A DNA stretch of 46,522 bases from assembly GCA_030698375.1 (NCBI GenBank), contig JAUYLL010000080.1, positions 1 to 46,522 on the forward strand, given 5' to 3'. Positions 32,110 to 42,057 of the stretch are shown here, in pieces. Positions within the stretch are counted from its first letter, which is position 1, and each line of letters opens with the position of its first letter. Origin of the DNA: Nocardioides sp. (lineage in GTDB: Bacteria; Actinomycetota; Actinomycetes; Propionibacteriales; Nocardioidaceae). The position numbers and the translations under genes were made by a program. The notes under the pieces were generated by a model, which did not search any database, was not told the origin of the DNA, and worked only from the letters and a program-made list of their open reading frames with translations.

Positions 32110-33387
32110 TTGACCACTGCTGTTGCTGTCCCGTCCTTCACCGACCTCGTCGAGCCGGCCCTTGTGGCCGCCCTCGCCCAGGCCGGCATCACCCACCCGA
32201 CGGCCGTCCAGGCGGCCGTGCTGCCCGACGCGCTCGCCGGCCACGACGTGCTCGGCCGCGCCCAGACCGGCTCGGGCAAGACCCTCGCGTTCGGGCTGCC
32301 GGTCCTCGCCCGTCTGTCGGGGTCCAAGAGCCAGCCCCACCGTCCGCGGGCCCTCATCATCGTGCCGACCCGTGAGCTGGCGACCCAGGTACGCCGCGCG
32401 CTCGAGCCGCTGGCCAAGGCCACCCGGCTCTGGCTCTGCACGGTCTACGGCGGATCGCCGTACGACCGCCAGATCAAGGCACTGCGCAACGGCGCCGACA
32501 TCGTCGTCGCCACCCCCGGCCGGCTCGAGGACCTCATCGAGAAGGGCCACTGCGACCTCTCGCAGGTCCAGGTCACCGTCCTCGACGAGGCCGACCACCT
32601 GTGCGACCTCGGCTTCTACCCGGCGGTCGACGCCCTTGTCGCCCGGACGCCCGCCGGCAGCCAGCGGATGCTGCTCTCCGCCACCCTCGACGGTGACGTC
32701 GACCGGCTCGTGCGCCGGCACCTGGTCAACCCCCGCGTGCACCAGCTCGACCCCAACGCCGGCGCGGTGAGCACCATGGACCACCACGTCATGGTGGTCG
32801 GCGGGTTCCGCGACAAGATCGCGGCCGCGACCGCGCTCGTCGAGGCCAACCCGCGCTCCATCGTCTTCACCCGCACCCGGGAGGCCGCGACCGACCTGGC
32901 GGAGAACCTCACCGCTGCCGGGGTCTCGGCGGTCGACCTGCACGGAAACCTCTCGCAGCGGGTGCGTGAGCGGAACCTCCGCCAGTTCAGCTCCGGCAAG
33001 GCCCAGGTCGTCGTCGCCACCGACGTCGCCGCCCGCGGCATCCACGTCGACGGGGTCGGCATGGTCGTCCACTTCGACGCGCCCACGGATGCGAAGGCCT
33101 ACCTGCACCGCTCCGGGCGGACCGCTCGCGCGGGGGAGTCGGGTGCCGTCGTGACGATCACGACGCCCAAGTACCGCGACGAGGTGGCCCGCATGCAGCA
33201 GCGAGCCGGTGTCTCCGTGCTCCACCACGACCTCCGTACGGCGCCGCGTCCGATGACCCTCGAGGCGCTCGCCGGGTCCGGTGAGCCCGCTCCCAAGAGC
33301 AGCGCACCGCGGAGCACCGCACCCCGGGGGGTTACGGGGCGCCGCGGGGCTCCTCGTGGTCGAGCACCTTACTCAGCTCGTCGGTGA
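32110..33387 (+). CDS. DEAD-box ATP-dependent RNA helicase
   Basis: A 425-residue SF2 helicase that remodels RNA, for example in ribosome assembly or mRNA decay at low temperature. After a Q-motif region (about 8-34) come AQTGSGKT (51-58), PTRELA (86-91), TPGR (135-138), DEAD (159-162), SAT (190-192), a VATDVAARGIHV motif V and HRSGRTARAG motif VI. The Arg/Pro/Ser-rich C-terminal tail after about 385 resembles RhlE-type RNA-binding tails. The TTG 32110 start is preceded by GGAAGA and by a long structured leader. Its 3' end overlaps the convergent mnhG gene by 56 bases. Confidence 0.92.
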   Translation: MTTAVAVPSFTDLVEPALVAALAQAGITHPTAVQAAVLPDALAGHDVLGRAQTGSGKTLAFGLPVLARLSGSKSQPHRPRALIIVPTRELATQVRRALEPLAKATRLWLCTVYGGSPYDRQIKALRNGADIVVATPGRLEDLIEKGHCDLSQVQVTVLDEADHLCDLGFYPAVDALVARTPAGSQRMLLSATLDGDVDRLVRRHLVNPRVHQLDPNAGAVSTMDHHVMVVGGFRDKIAAATALVEANPRSIVFTRTREAATDLAENLTAAGVSAVDLHGNLSQRVRERNLRQFSSGKAQVVVATDVAARGIHVDGVGMVVHFDAPTDAKAYLHRSGRTARAGESGAVVTITTPKYRDEVARMQQRAGVSVLHHDLRTAPRPMTLEALAGSGEPAPKSSAPRSTAPRGVTGRRGAPRGRAPYSARR

Positions 33388-33697
33388 TCAGCAGGTCCCG
33401 GCGGACCTGACCGGCGCGGAACGCGGCCCGGGCGATCATGTGCGAGCTCACCGGTGAGGTGACCGCCTGGGCTGCCCCGATCAGGACGATCAGCCCGAGG
33501 ACCGACGGCTCGCGCAGCCGCAGCGCCAGCCCGACCAGCGAGAGCAGCAGGCCGACGACCTGGGGCTTGGTGGCGGCGTGCATCCGGGTCAGCAGGTCGG
33601 GGAAGCGGGACATGCCCAGGGCTGCGATGAGCGCGAACGCGCAGGCGCCGAGGAAGCAGACGGCGGCGAGCAGGTCTGCGACGGTCTCCCAGCTCAT
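33332..33697 (-). CDS. mnhG: Na+/H+ antiporter subunit G (MnhG/MrpG)
   Basis: A 121-residue three-helix membrane subunit, last gene of the antiporter operon. CFLGACAFALIAALGMSRFPDLLTRMHAATKPQVVGLLLSL is the hallmark region of this family (only part is needed to identify it: SRFPDLLTRMHAATKP). It is required for a working Mrp complex. ATG 33697 overlaps the mnhF stop. The C-terminal charged tail ends in TAA within the convergent helicase gene. Confidence 0.92.
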   Translation of the reverse strand: MSWETVADLLAAVCFLGACAFALIAALGMSRFPDLLTRMHAATKPQVVGLLLSLVGLALRLREPSVLGLIVLIGAAQAVTSPVSSHMIARAAFRAGQVRRDLLITDELSKVLDHEEPRGAP

Positions 33698-33978
33698 AAC
33701 GGGGCCTCCTCGTCGTCGACGTCGCGGGGGTTGATGAACCGCGCGATGCTCACCGATCCCACGAAGCCGAGCAGGGTGAGCACCAGCAGCACGGGGATCG
33801 TGTCGGTGTGCCGGTTCACCGCGGCCTCCAGGGCGAGCCCGATGATCGTGATCGAGACCAGCACGTCGAAGGACACCGCACGATCCAGCACCGTGGGACC
33901 GACCGTCATCCGCACGACCAGGGACACGATGGCGACGGACAGGAGAACCAGGCAGATCGTCACGACCACGGGGCTCAT
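33694..33978 (-). CDS. mnhF: Na+/H+ antiporter subunit F (MnhF/MrpF)
   Basis: A 94-residue three-helix membrane protein. RMTVGPTVLDRAVSFDVL after the first helix is the conserved MrpF block and is part of the ion path in Mrp structures. The acidic C-terminus ends DVDDEEAPL. It overlaps mnhE upstream and mnhG downstream by four bases each. Confidence 0.93.
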   Translation of the reverse strand: MSPVVVTICLVLLSVAIVSLVVRMTVGPTVLDRAVSFDVLVSITIIGLALEAAVNRHTDTIPVLLVLTLLGFVGSVSIARFINPRDVDDEEAPL

Positions 33979-34543
33979 CGGGTCTCCTCCGGCCTGCGGT
34001 GTGGACGGTCCGCGCCGAGCGCCCGCACGACCCGGCGCTCGACGGCCAGCACGTGGTCGCGGGCGTCCTCGACCCCCGCGTCGTCGACGACGTCGAGCAC
34101 GTGGACGAACAGCGTGTGGGTGGAGCGGCGGGCCTCGACCACGACGCTTCCCGGCACCAGTGAGGTCACCAACGCCACGAACGTGAGCACCAGGTCGGAG
34201 TCGCTGTCGAGGTCGACCTCGAGGACCGCGCTGCGGGGCGGCCGCCACCACCGCAGCACCTGCCAGGAGACCTCGAGGCTGGCGCGGAGCATGTCGGCGG
34301 TGAACCTGGCGAAGAAGACCAGCACCGAGAGCGGGCGGATCCTGCCCGGCAGGACCAGCGGCGGGAGCGGGAAGGCCAGCTGCACCAGGAGACCGAGGGC
34401 CACTCCGCTGAGCAGGTTCGCGACCGAGAAGTCGCGCCACAGCAGGCACCACGCCACGCCCATCCAGGCGACGGTCCAGGCCTGGACGGCGCCCTTGCGC
34501 CGCGGGCGCTGGGTGCCGTCGCGCATGGTGCGCATCTCGGGGC

Positions 34544-34547
<4 letters not shown>
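33975..34547 (-). CDS. mnhE: Na+/H+ antiporter subunit E (MnhE/MrpE)
   Basis: A 190-residue subunit with two or three N-terminal membrane helices (about 22-65) and a cytoplasmic domain. FFARFTADMLRASLEVSWQVL and LVTSLVPGSVVVE are the family blocks. A long, acidic and His/Arg-rich C-terminal extension (about 140-190) exceeds the usual core. The GTG 34547 start overlaps the mnhD stop. Confidence 0.92.
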
Positions 34548-36234
<1,687 letters not shown>

Positions 36235-36238
<4 letters not shown>

Positions 36239-36696
36239 CGGGTCTCCCGCTCTCGGCCGAGCTCTTCGGGGATCTCGTCGTCCTCGTCATCGGGCGAGCG
36301 GGACTCGCCCAGGTCGAAGCCCTCGGAGGCCTCGTCGGCGGCGGCGAGCCGCCGGATCGAGGCGTCCTCGACGTCGTCCTGGACGTCGTCGGCGCCGGTC
36401 AGCTGCCAGCTGCGGTAGGCCATGGCGAGGATGAAGGACACCGTGCCAAGGGTGATCACGATGGCGGTGAGCACGAAGGCCTGCGGGAGCGGGTCGCTGA
36501 TGGTGGCGGCGTCGTACCGGCTCAGCAGGGGTGGGTCGCCCGCGGGCCCGCTGGCCACCAGGAACCCGAGGTTGATGCCGTTGCTCAGCATCACCAGACC
36601 GATGAGGACGCGGGTCAGCGAGCGCTCGAGCAGCATGTAGGTGCCGACGCCGACCATCGTCGCGGCGGTGAGGAGCAGGGTGAGGTCGACGGTCAC
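36235..36696 (-). CDS. mnhC: Na+/H+ antiporter subunit C (MnhC/MrpC)
   Basis: A 153-residue NuoK-like subunit with three helices in the first 95 residues (GVGTYMLLERSLTRVLIGLVMLSNGINL, DPLPQAFVLTAIVI). A hydrophilic, strongly acidic C-terminal tail of about 50 residues follows. The GTG 36696 start overlaps the mnhA stop. Together with A and D it forms the membrane ion path. Confidence 0.93.
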
Positions 36697-39578
36697 GTGA
36701 TCGCCCCCGGGATGGAGCGGGTCTCGGTCAGCTCGCGCTCCTCGCGCCGGATGTGGCGGTCGATCCCCGCACCCAGGCTGCGCAGCAGGTCGAGCATCAG
36801 GCCGAAGACGATGAGGAACACTCCGATGTCGAAGAACAGGGCGGTGACGAGCTTGATGTCACCGAGGACGGGCACCGCGAGGTCGATCACCGCGGACTGG
36901 AGCACGGCGCCGCCGAACGCCATCGGTGCGAGCGCCGACGCGGCCGCGACGAAGAGTCCGATCCCGAGGACCACGCCGGCGTCCACCGGTGCCGCCTCGT
37001 CGAGCTCGTAGCGGCCGCCGGCGAGGTAGCGCACCATCAGCGCCAGCCCGGCGACCATGCCGGCGGCGAACCCGCCCCCGGGGTTGTTGTGGCCCGCGAA
37101 GAGCAGGTAGAGGCTGACCAGCATCACGGTGTGGAAGATCAGCCGGGTGACCACCTCGAAGATGATCGAGCGGCGGTCCGGAGCGAGCGTGCGGGGGCCC
37201 GGGAGCCACACGCGGCGGCCCGCCGACGTGGGGACCTTCTGCACGTTCTCCGGGTAGGGGATCTCGTGCACCCGGCGGATGCCCGCGGACCGGGTGTCAA
37301 TGAAGAGCAGCGAGGCGACACCGGTCGCCGCTACGACCAGCACAGCGACCTCGCCGAACGTGTCCCAGGCGCGGATGTCGACGAGGGTGACGTTGACGAT
37401 GTTCTTGCCGCCACCAAAGCCGACCGCGGCCTCGGGGAACCCGATGGAGACGGGATCGGCGACCCGGGCGCCCGCGGCGACGAGCAGGAAGCCCGCGAAG
37501 CTGGCGGCGACGAGGACGGCGATCCCCATCCGCCAGTAGCGGCTGCGGGCCAGCGGGCGGTCGGTGAAGTGCTCGGGGAGGCGGCGCAGCACGAGCACGA
37601 AGATCACGATCGTGACGGTCTCGACGAGGACCTGGGTGACTGCGAGGTCCGGGGCGCCATGGAGCATGAAGAGCCCGGCGGTGACGTATCCCGTGACGCC
37701 GAGCAGGATGATCGCGCGCAGGCGGCGCCGCGACCGCGCGGTGAGGACGGCGGCGACGACGGTGACGACCGCCAGCACGAGCTGGAACGGGGTGTCCCAC
37801 CACACGAGGGTTCCCGACCACGAGGTTCGGGCGACGAGTGCCGAGCCGGGCAGGACCACGACCACCATGAGGATGACGGCCAGGTAGATGCCGACCGAGC
37901 CTCGCTGGGTGAAGCCGGTGACCTCGACGGCCAGCCGGTCCAGCGCGCGCACGCTGGCCTGGTAGCCCCGCTCCGCGCTCGCCGTCGGCGACACGCTGGC
38001 CTGGAACGACGCGAAGCCCTCCCGGAACCGGAAGAGCAGCAGGCCCACGACGACCGACACCGCGGAGAGCGCCAGTGCGGGCTCCAGCCCGTGCCAGAGC
38101 GCCAGGTAGCTGTCGTGGGCGCCGAGCGGGAACTGCGTGGAGTACGGCTCGAGCGCGGCGGTCATCGGGGTGCCCAGGAAGGCCAGCACGAAGCCGAGCC
38201 CGGCGAGCAGCACCGGGGCGCCGGCGAGGCCGGCACCGAAGGGCCGCACCTCGGTGGGCTCGACGTCCGGCTTGTCGGCGAACGCCCCCCACAGGAAGCG
38301 CGCGGTGTAGGCGACGGTCAGCGCCGACCCGGCCACCACGCCGACCAGCAGGAGCCAACCCGCGAACACCGGCAGCCCGGTGCCGTCACCACCCTGGGCG
38401 ACGTCGAGCATCGCGGCGTACGCGCTCTCCTTGCCGACGAAGCCGAGGACAGGAGGCAGCCCGGCCATCGACAGCCCGGCCAGGAGCGCGGCGACCGCGG
38501 TGACCGGCATCGACCGGCGCAGCCCCGAGAGCTTGCGCAGGTCGCGCGTCCCGGTCTGGTGGTCGACGACCCCGACGACGAGGAAGAGGGACGCCTTGAA
38601 GAGCGCGTGGGCGAGCACCATCGCCAGGCCGGCCAGAGCCGCCGACCTGGTGCCGATGCCGACGAGCGTGAGCAGGAACCCGAGCTGGGAGACGGTGCCG
38701 TAGGCCAGCAGCAGCTTGAGGTCGTACTGCCGCAGGGCCCGCCACCCACCGAGCAGCATGGTGAGCACCCCGAGCGGGAGGGTGATCTCCCGCCACCCGG
38801 GGATGCCGGCGAGGGCGGGTGCGAGCAGCGCGACCAGGAAGACCCCGGCCTTCACCATCGCCGCCGCGTGCAGGTACGCCGACACCGGCGTCGGCGCCGC
38901 CATCGCGCCCGGCAGCCAGAAGTGGAAGGGCACGAGCGCAGACTTCGTGACCGCGCCCAGGAGCAGCAGCACCACCGCGACGCTGACGGTGGTCGTCGCG
39001 CTCGGCGGCTCGGCGAGGAGCGTGAGCACGGAGTAGGTCCCGGTCTCGGCCCGCAGCAGCAGGATGCCGACCAGCATGGCCAGTCCGCCGAAGGTGGTCA
39101 CGATGAGCGCCTGCATCCCGGCGCTGCGCGCCGACCGCTTGGTCGGGTCGTGGCCGATGAGCAGGTAGGAGAAGACCGTGGTCAGCTCCCAGAAGACGTA
39201 GAGCACCAGGAGGTTGTCAGCCCAGACCAGGCCGAGCATCGCCCCGGCGAAGGCGGTGAGGGTGCCCGACAGGGCGCCGAGGCCCGGCTCGTCGTCGCCG
39301 AAGTACCACGCGCAGTAGATGAGCACGAGCGCACCGATTCCGGCCACCACGAGGGTGAGCGCCCACTGGAGGGTGCCCAGGGTGAAGGTCAGGTCGATCC
39401 CGAGCGCCGGGACCCACGACATCCGCTCGATGCGGGTGCCCTCGATCGCCTCGCGTGCGTGGACGAGCGCCCAGACGAAGGCCGCCGCCGGGGCCACCGC
39501 GAGGGCGAGGAAGGCGCGCGCGCCCCAGGCACGTACGAAGGCCGGCGCGAGAGCGCCGGCCAGGAGGTGCGCGAGCAC
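36693..39578 (-). CDS. mnhA: Na+/H+ antiporter subunit A fused to MnhB (MnhAB)
   Basis: A 961-residue membrane protein, first gene of the Mrp operon. The N-terminal 600 or so residues are NuoL-like (FWELTTVFSYLLIGHDPTKRSA, PFHFWLPGAMAAPTPVSAYLHAAAMVKAG). Then come the MbhD/E-like middle (HGAPDLAVTQVLVETVTIVIFVLVLR, IRAWDTFGEVAVLV) and an MnhB domain (HNNPGGGFAAGMVAGLA). The fusion explains the absence of a separate mnhB and is common in actinobacteria. GTG 39578 is the longest standard start but has no ribosome site; GGAGG lies five bases before a CTG at 39590 in the same frame. The complex exchanges external H+ for Na+ or K+ in alkali and salt stress. Confidence 0.93.
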   Translation of the reverse strand: MLAHLLAGALAPAFVRAWGARAFLALAVAPAAAFVWALVHAREAIEGTRIERMSWVPALGIDLTFTLGTLQWALTLVVAGIGALVLIYCAWYFGDDEPGLGALSGTLTAFAGAMLGLVWADNLLVLYVFWELTTVFSYLLIGHDPTKRSARSAGMQALIVTTFGGLAMLVGILLLRAETGTYSVLTLLAEPPSATTTVSVAVVLLLLGAVTKSALVPFHFWLPGAMAAPTPVSAYLHAAAMVKAGVFLVALLAPALAGIPGWREITLPLGVLTMLLGGWRALRQYDLKLLLAYGTVSQLGFLLTLVGIGTRSAALAGLAMVLAHALFKASLFLVVGVVDHQTGTRDLRKLSGLRRSMPVTAVAALLAGLSMAGLPPVLGFVGKESAYAAMLDVAQGGDGTGLPVFAGWLLLVGVVAGSALTVAYTARFLWGAFADKPDVEPTEVRPFGAGLAGAPVLLAGLGFVLAFLGTPMTAALEPYSTQFPLGAHDSYLALWHGLEPALALSAVSVVVGLLLFRFREGFASFQASVSPTASAERGYQASVRALDRLAVEVTGFTQRGSVGIYLAVILMVVVVLPGSALVARTSWSGTLVWWDTPFQLVLAVVTVVAAVLTARSRRRLRAIILLGVTGYVTAGLFMLHGAPDLAVTQVLVETVTIVIFVLVLRRLPEHFTDRPLARSRYWRMGIAVLVAASFAGFLLVAAGARVADPVSIGFPEAAVGFGGGKNIVNVTLVDIRAWDTFGEVAVLVVAATGVASLLFIDTRSAGIRRVHEIPYPENVQKVPTSAGRRVWLPGPRTLAPDRRSIIFEVVTRLIFHTVMLVSLYLLFAGHNNPGGGFAAGMVAGLALMVRYLAGGRYELDEAAPVDAGVVLGIGLFVAAASALAPMAFGGAVLQSAVIDLAVPVLGDIKLVTALFFDIGVFLIVFGLMLDLLRSLGAGIDRHIRREERELTETRSIPGAIT

Positions 39579-39629
39579 GAGGGCGAGCAGGGTGGCCTCC
39601 GGGGTGCGTGGTGCCGGATGGTCAGGGCG

Positions 39630-39635
39630 ATCCTA
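39630..39635 (-). promoter_or_regulatory. Possible -10 (TAGGAT) of the mnh operon
   Basis: TAGGAT on the minus strand lies 40-60 bases upstream of the mnhA start, in the only gap before the operon. It leaves room for a leader carrying the GGAGG site. The -35 region is weak (TCGGTG). Confidence 0.35.
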
Positions 39636-39645
39636 TCGGCACGCA

Positions 39646-39688
39646 CGAGCCCCACCGACCACGCCGAGGCGCGGTGCGATGGGGCTCG
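39646..39688 (-). terminator. Inverted repeat between the DUF6458 gene and mnhA
   Basis: CGAGCCCCA and TGGGGCTCG are perfect 9-base arms around a 25-base loop that can itself pair in part. The element lies 23 bases after the DUF6458 stop on the minus strand. A terminator before the mnh promoter is likely. No T tract follows. Confidence 0.45.
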
Positions 39689-39710
39689 GGACGTCAGGGG
39701 TGGTGGGCGC

Positions 39711-39938
39711 TCAGACCCCGTCGGTGCGGCGGGTGTCGCCGGTGTGCCGCTCCTCCACCACGTGCTTGGTGCGGGCGCGCTGCTGGTTCATGATCAGGCC
39801 GATCACGACAGCGGCGACACCAGCGATCATCAGGATGATGCCGAGCGCTGCGTCGTCCATGCCGACCAGGTTGATCTCGAGCGCGAAGTAGACGATCGCG
39901 CCCAGGACGAACAGGACGACTCCGATACCGATACCCAT
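39711..39938 (-). CDS. DUF6458-like small membrane protein
   Basis: A 75-residue protein with two membrane helices (about 3-25 and 30-50) and a charged tail beginning NQQRARTKHVVEERH. The opening MGIGIGVVLFVLGAI and the VVEERH tail are typical of this small actinobacterial family of unknown function. ATG 39938 is preceded by an excellent GAGGAGG site. It appears to be monocistronic, between a strong hairpin upstream and another downstream. Confidence 0.82.
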   Translation of the reverse strand: MGIGIGVVLFVLGAIVYFALEINLVGMDDAALGIILMIAGVAAVVIGLIMNQQRARTKHVVEERHTGDTRRTDGV

Positions 39939-40025
39939 GGGGGCCTCCTCAAGTGTGGTCCGCCCTCGTAGGCGCGACCGGTGACAGGGTCGCGCAAGTC
40001 CTACCCGTTCGCTCCACAAACGAAC

Positions 40026-40063
40026 CACGGCCCCCGTCCGACGTGTGTCGGGCGGGGGCCGCG
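40026..40063 (-). terminator. Strong hairpin downstream of the acyl-CoA dehydrogenase gene
   Basis: Two 17-base arms (40026-40042 and 40047-40063) pair around a GTGT loop with only a few mismatches, in a run of G and C. It begins 18 bases after the acyl-CoA dehydrogenase stop. On the minus strand it is followed by GGTTCGTTTG, a poor but real T-rich stretch. This is the clearest intrinsic terminator in the window. Confidence 0.75.
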
Positions 40064-40080
40064 GGGTGTGTTGGTCCTGC

Positions 40081-41958
40081 TCAGAAGGCCTCTTCGGCCA
40101 GGTTCATCAGGTCGAGGTCGACGCCCTCGGCGATGACCCGCTCGGAGGCGACCTTCGGCAGCACGTTGCGTGCGAAGAACTGCGCCGCGGCCACCTTGCC
40201 CTCGTAGAAGGCCTGGTCCTTGGCGGAGACCTCGCCGCTGAGCTTGTCCAGCGCCACCTCAGCCTGGCGCAGCAGCAGCCAGGAGCAGACGAGGTCGCCG
40301 AGCACCATCAGCAGGCGGCTGGTGTTGAGGCCGACCTTGTAGATGTTGCGCAGGTCGCCGCCCTCGCTCGACTCGTCGGCCGACATCAGCGTGTTGATCA
40401 TCACGCCGACGATCGCCTGGCCGTCCTCGAGTGCCGTGGCGAGCAGCTCGCGCTCGGCCTTGAGCCGGCCGTTGCCGGCCTCGGACTTCGCGAAGCCCTC
40501 GATCTCGTCGGCGAGGACGGTCAACGCCTTGGCCTGGTCCTTCACGATCTTGCGGAAGAAGAGGTCCTGGCCCTGGATCGCGGTCGTGCCCTCGTAGAGG
40601 GTGTCGATCTTCGCGTCGCGGACGTACTGCTCGATCGGGTACTCCTGCAGGAAGCCGGAGCCGCCGAAGGTCTGCAGGGACTCGGTGCCCAGCAGGACCC
40701 ACGAGCGCTCGGAGCCGTAGCCCTTGACGATGGGGAGCAGCAGGTCGTTGATGCGCTCGGCCTGCTCGTCGCGCTCGCCGTTGTGCTCGGCGATCATGAC
40801 CTTGTCCTGCCAGGTCGCGGTGTAGAGGACCAGTGCGCGCATCGCCTCGGCGTACGACTTCTGCGTCATGAGCGAGCGACGCACGTCGGGGTGGTGGGTG
40901 ATGGTGACGCGCGGGGCGGTCTTGTTCGAGGCCTGGGTCAGGTCGGCGCCCTGGACGCGCTCCTTGGCGTACTCGAGCGCGTTGAGGTAGCCGGTCGACA
41001 GCGTCGCGATGGCCTTGGTGCCGACCATCATCCGGGCGTTCTCGATGACGTCGAACATCTGGGCGATGCCGTCGTGGACCTCGCCGAGCAGCCAGCCCTT
41101 CGCGGGCTCGCCGCCGCCGACCTGCGGGTCGCCGAAGGTGACCTCGCAGGTGTTGGAGACCTTGATGCCCATCTTGTGCTCGACGTTGGTGACGTAGACG
41201 CCGTTGCGCTCACCGGTGAGCTCACCGGTCTCGTGGTCGAAGTGGTGCTCGGGCATCCAGAACAGCGAGAGGCCCTTGGTGCCGGGCCCACCGACGCCCT
41301 CGACGCCCTGGGGGCGGGCGAGCACCAGGTGCATGATGTTCTCGCTCATGTCGTGGGTCGCGGAGGTGATGAACCGCTTGACCCCCGTGATGTTCCACGA
41401 GCCGTCCTCGTTCGCGGTGGCCTTCGCGCGGCCGGCGCCGACGTCGGAGCCCGCGTCGGGCTCGGTGAGCACCATGGTGCAGCCCCACTGGCGCTCGACC
41501 ATGAGTTCGGCGACCCGCTGGTCGCGCTCGTTGCCGTTGGCGTAGACGACGCCCGCGAACGGTGCGCCGGCGGCGTACATCCAGATGGGGGCGTTGGTGC
41601 CGAGCACCATCTCGCCGATGGCCCAGTTCAGGCTCGAGGGGGCGGGGGTGCCGCCGAGCTCCTCGCGGATCTGGAGGCGCCAGAACTCGGCGTCCATCCA
41701 AGCCTGGTAGCTCTTCTTGAACGACTCGGGCACCGGCGCGGAGTGCGTCTCGGGATCGAACACCGGCGGGTTGCGGTCGCTGTCCTCGTAGGACGCCGCG
41801 AGGTCCTCGCGGGCAAGTCGGTCGACCTCGGCGAGCACCTCACGGGCGGTGTCGACGTCGACGTCCGCGAAGGGCCCCTGGCCCAGGATCTCGCCACGCC
41901 CGAGCACCTCGAAGAGGTTGAACTCGATGTCGCGGATGTTGCTCTTGTAGTGACTCAA
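40081..41958 (-). CDS. Acyl-CoA dehydrogenase with extended C-terminal domain (FadE family)
   Basis: A 625-residue flavoenzyme of the long acyl-CoA dehydrogenase type. Blocks include [15 protein letters not shown] (160-174), [10 protein letters not shown] (194-203), the catalytic Glu456 in [12 protein letters not shown], and a C-terminal alpha domain (about 480-625). It introduces the first double bond in beta-oxidation. The TTG 41958 start is chosen because family members begin SHYKSN, AAGGGTGGGG precedes it, and the longer frame would run through the operator at 41978-41991. It has its own promoter, a repressor-type palindrome and a terminator, so it is probably monocistronic and induced by acyl-CoA. 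Confidence 0.92.
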   Translation of the reverse strand: MSHYKSNIRDIEFNLFEVLGRGEILGQGPFADVDVDTAREVLAEVDRLAREDLAASYEDSDRNPPVFDPETHSAPVPESFKKSYQAWMDAEFWRLQIREELGGTPAPSSLNWAIGEMVLGTNAPIWMYAAGAPFAGVVYANGNERDQRVAELMVERQWGCTMVLTEPDAGSDVGAGRAKATANEDGSWNITGVKRFITSATHDMSENIMHLVLARPQGVEGVGGPGTKGLSLFWMPEHHFDHETGELTGERNGVYVTNVEHKMGIKVSNTCEVTFGDPQVGGGEPAKGWLLGEVHDGIAQMFDVIENARMMVGTKAIATLSTGYLNALEYAKERVQGADLTQASNKTAPRVTITHHPDVRRSLMTQKSYAEAMRALVLYTATWQDKVMIAEHNGERDEQAERINDLLLPIVKGYGSERSWVLLGTESLQTFGGSGFLQEYPIEQYVRDAKIDTLYEGTTAIQGQDLFFRKIVKDQAKALTVLADEIEGFAKSEAGNGRLKAERELLATALEDGQAIVGVMINTLMSADESSEGGDLRNIYKVGLNTSRLLMVLGDLVCSWLLLRQAEVALDKLSGEVSAKDQAFYEGKVAAAQFFARNVLPKVASERVIAEGVDLDLMNLAEEAF

Positions 41959-41977
41959 CGTCCCCACCCTTTGCTGC

Positions 41978-41991
41978 TTACTGGTCAGTAA
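41978..41991. promoter_or_regulatory. Operator TTACTGGTCAGTAA of the acyl-CoA dehydrogenase gene
   Basis: TTACTG and CAGTAA are perfect 6-base arms around a two-base centre. The site covers the predicted transcript start and lies 20 bases upstream of the TTG codon. TetR-family fatty acid regulators commonly bind such sites. No regulator gene is adjacent. Confidence 0.6.
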
Positions 41992-41995
41992 CTTC

Positions 41996-42024
41996 ATTAT
42001 GCGCCGGGTGCTAGCCACGTGCAA
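41996..42024 (-). promoter_or_regulatory. Promoter TTGCAC-N17-CATAAT of the acyl-CoA dehydrogenase gene
   Basis: On the minus strand TTGCAC (42024-42019) and CATAAT (42001-41996) are 17 bases apart. The predicted start falls inside the palindromic operator, so repressor binding would block initiation. This is the best sigma-70-type match found in the window. Confidence 0.7.
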
Positions 42025-42057
42025 GCGGTGTGTGACGCGGCTCATCCGGACCAGAGG

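Noticed and set aside
31929-32375. Upstream coding frame in the helicase leader
   Set aside because: Its ATG overlaps the -10 hexamer, so it would precede the transcript start. The protein is Arg/Pro-rich noise overlapping the helicase gene.
36753-39971. Frame of over 1000 codons on the plus strand opposite mnhA
   Set aside because: It mirrors a membrane protein gene and reads as polar, repetitive sequence with no domain. The minus-strand gene is certain.
41946-41958. Second copy of the palindrome at 847-872
   Set aside because: Only the ten bases AGTCACTACA are shared, on the minus strand, where they encode the Ser-His-Tyr start of the acyl-CoA dehydrogenase. Coincidence.
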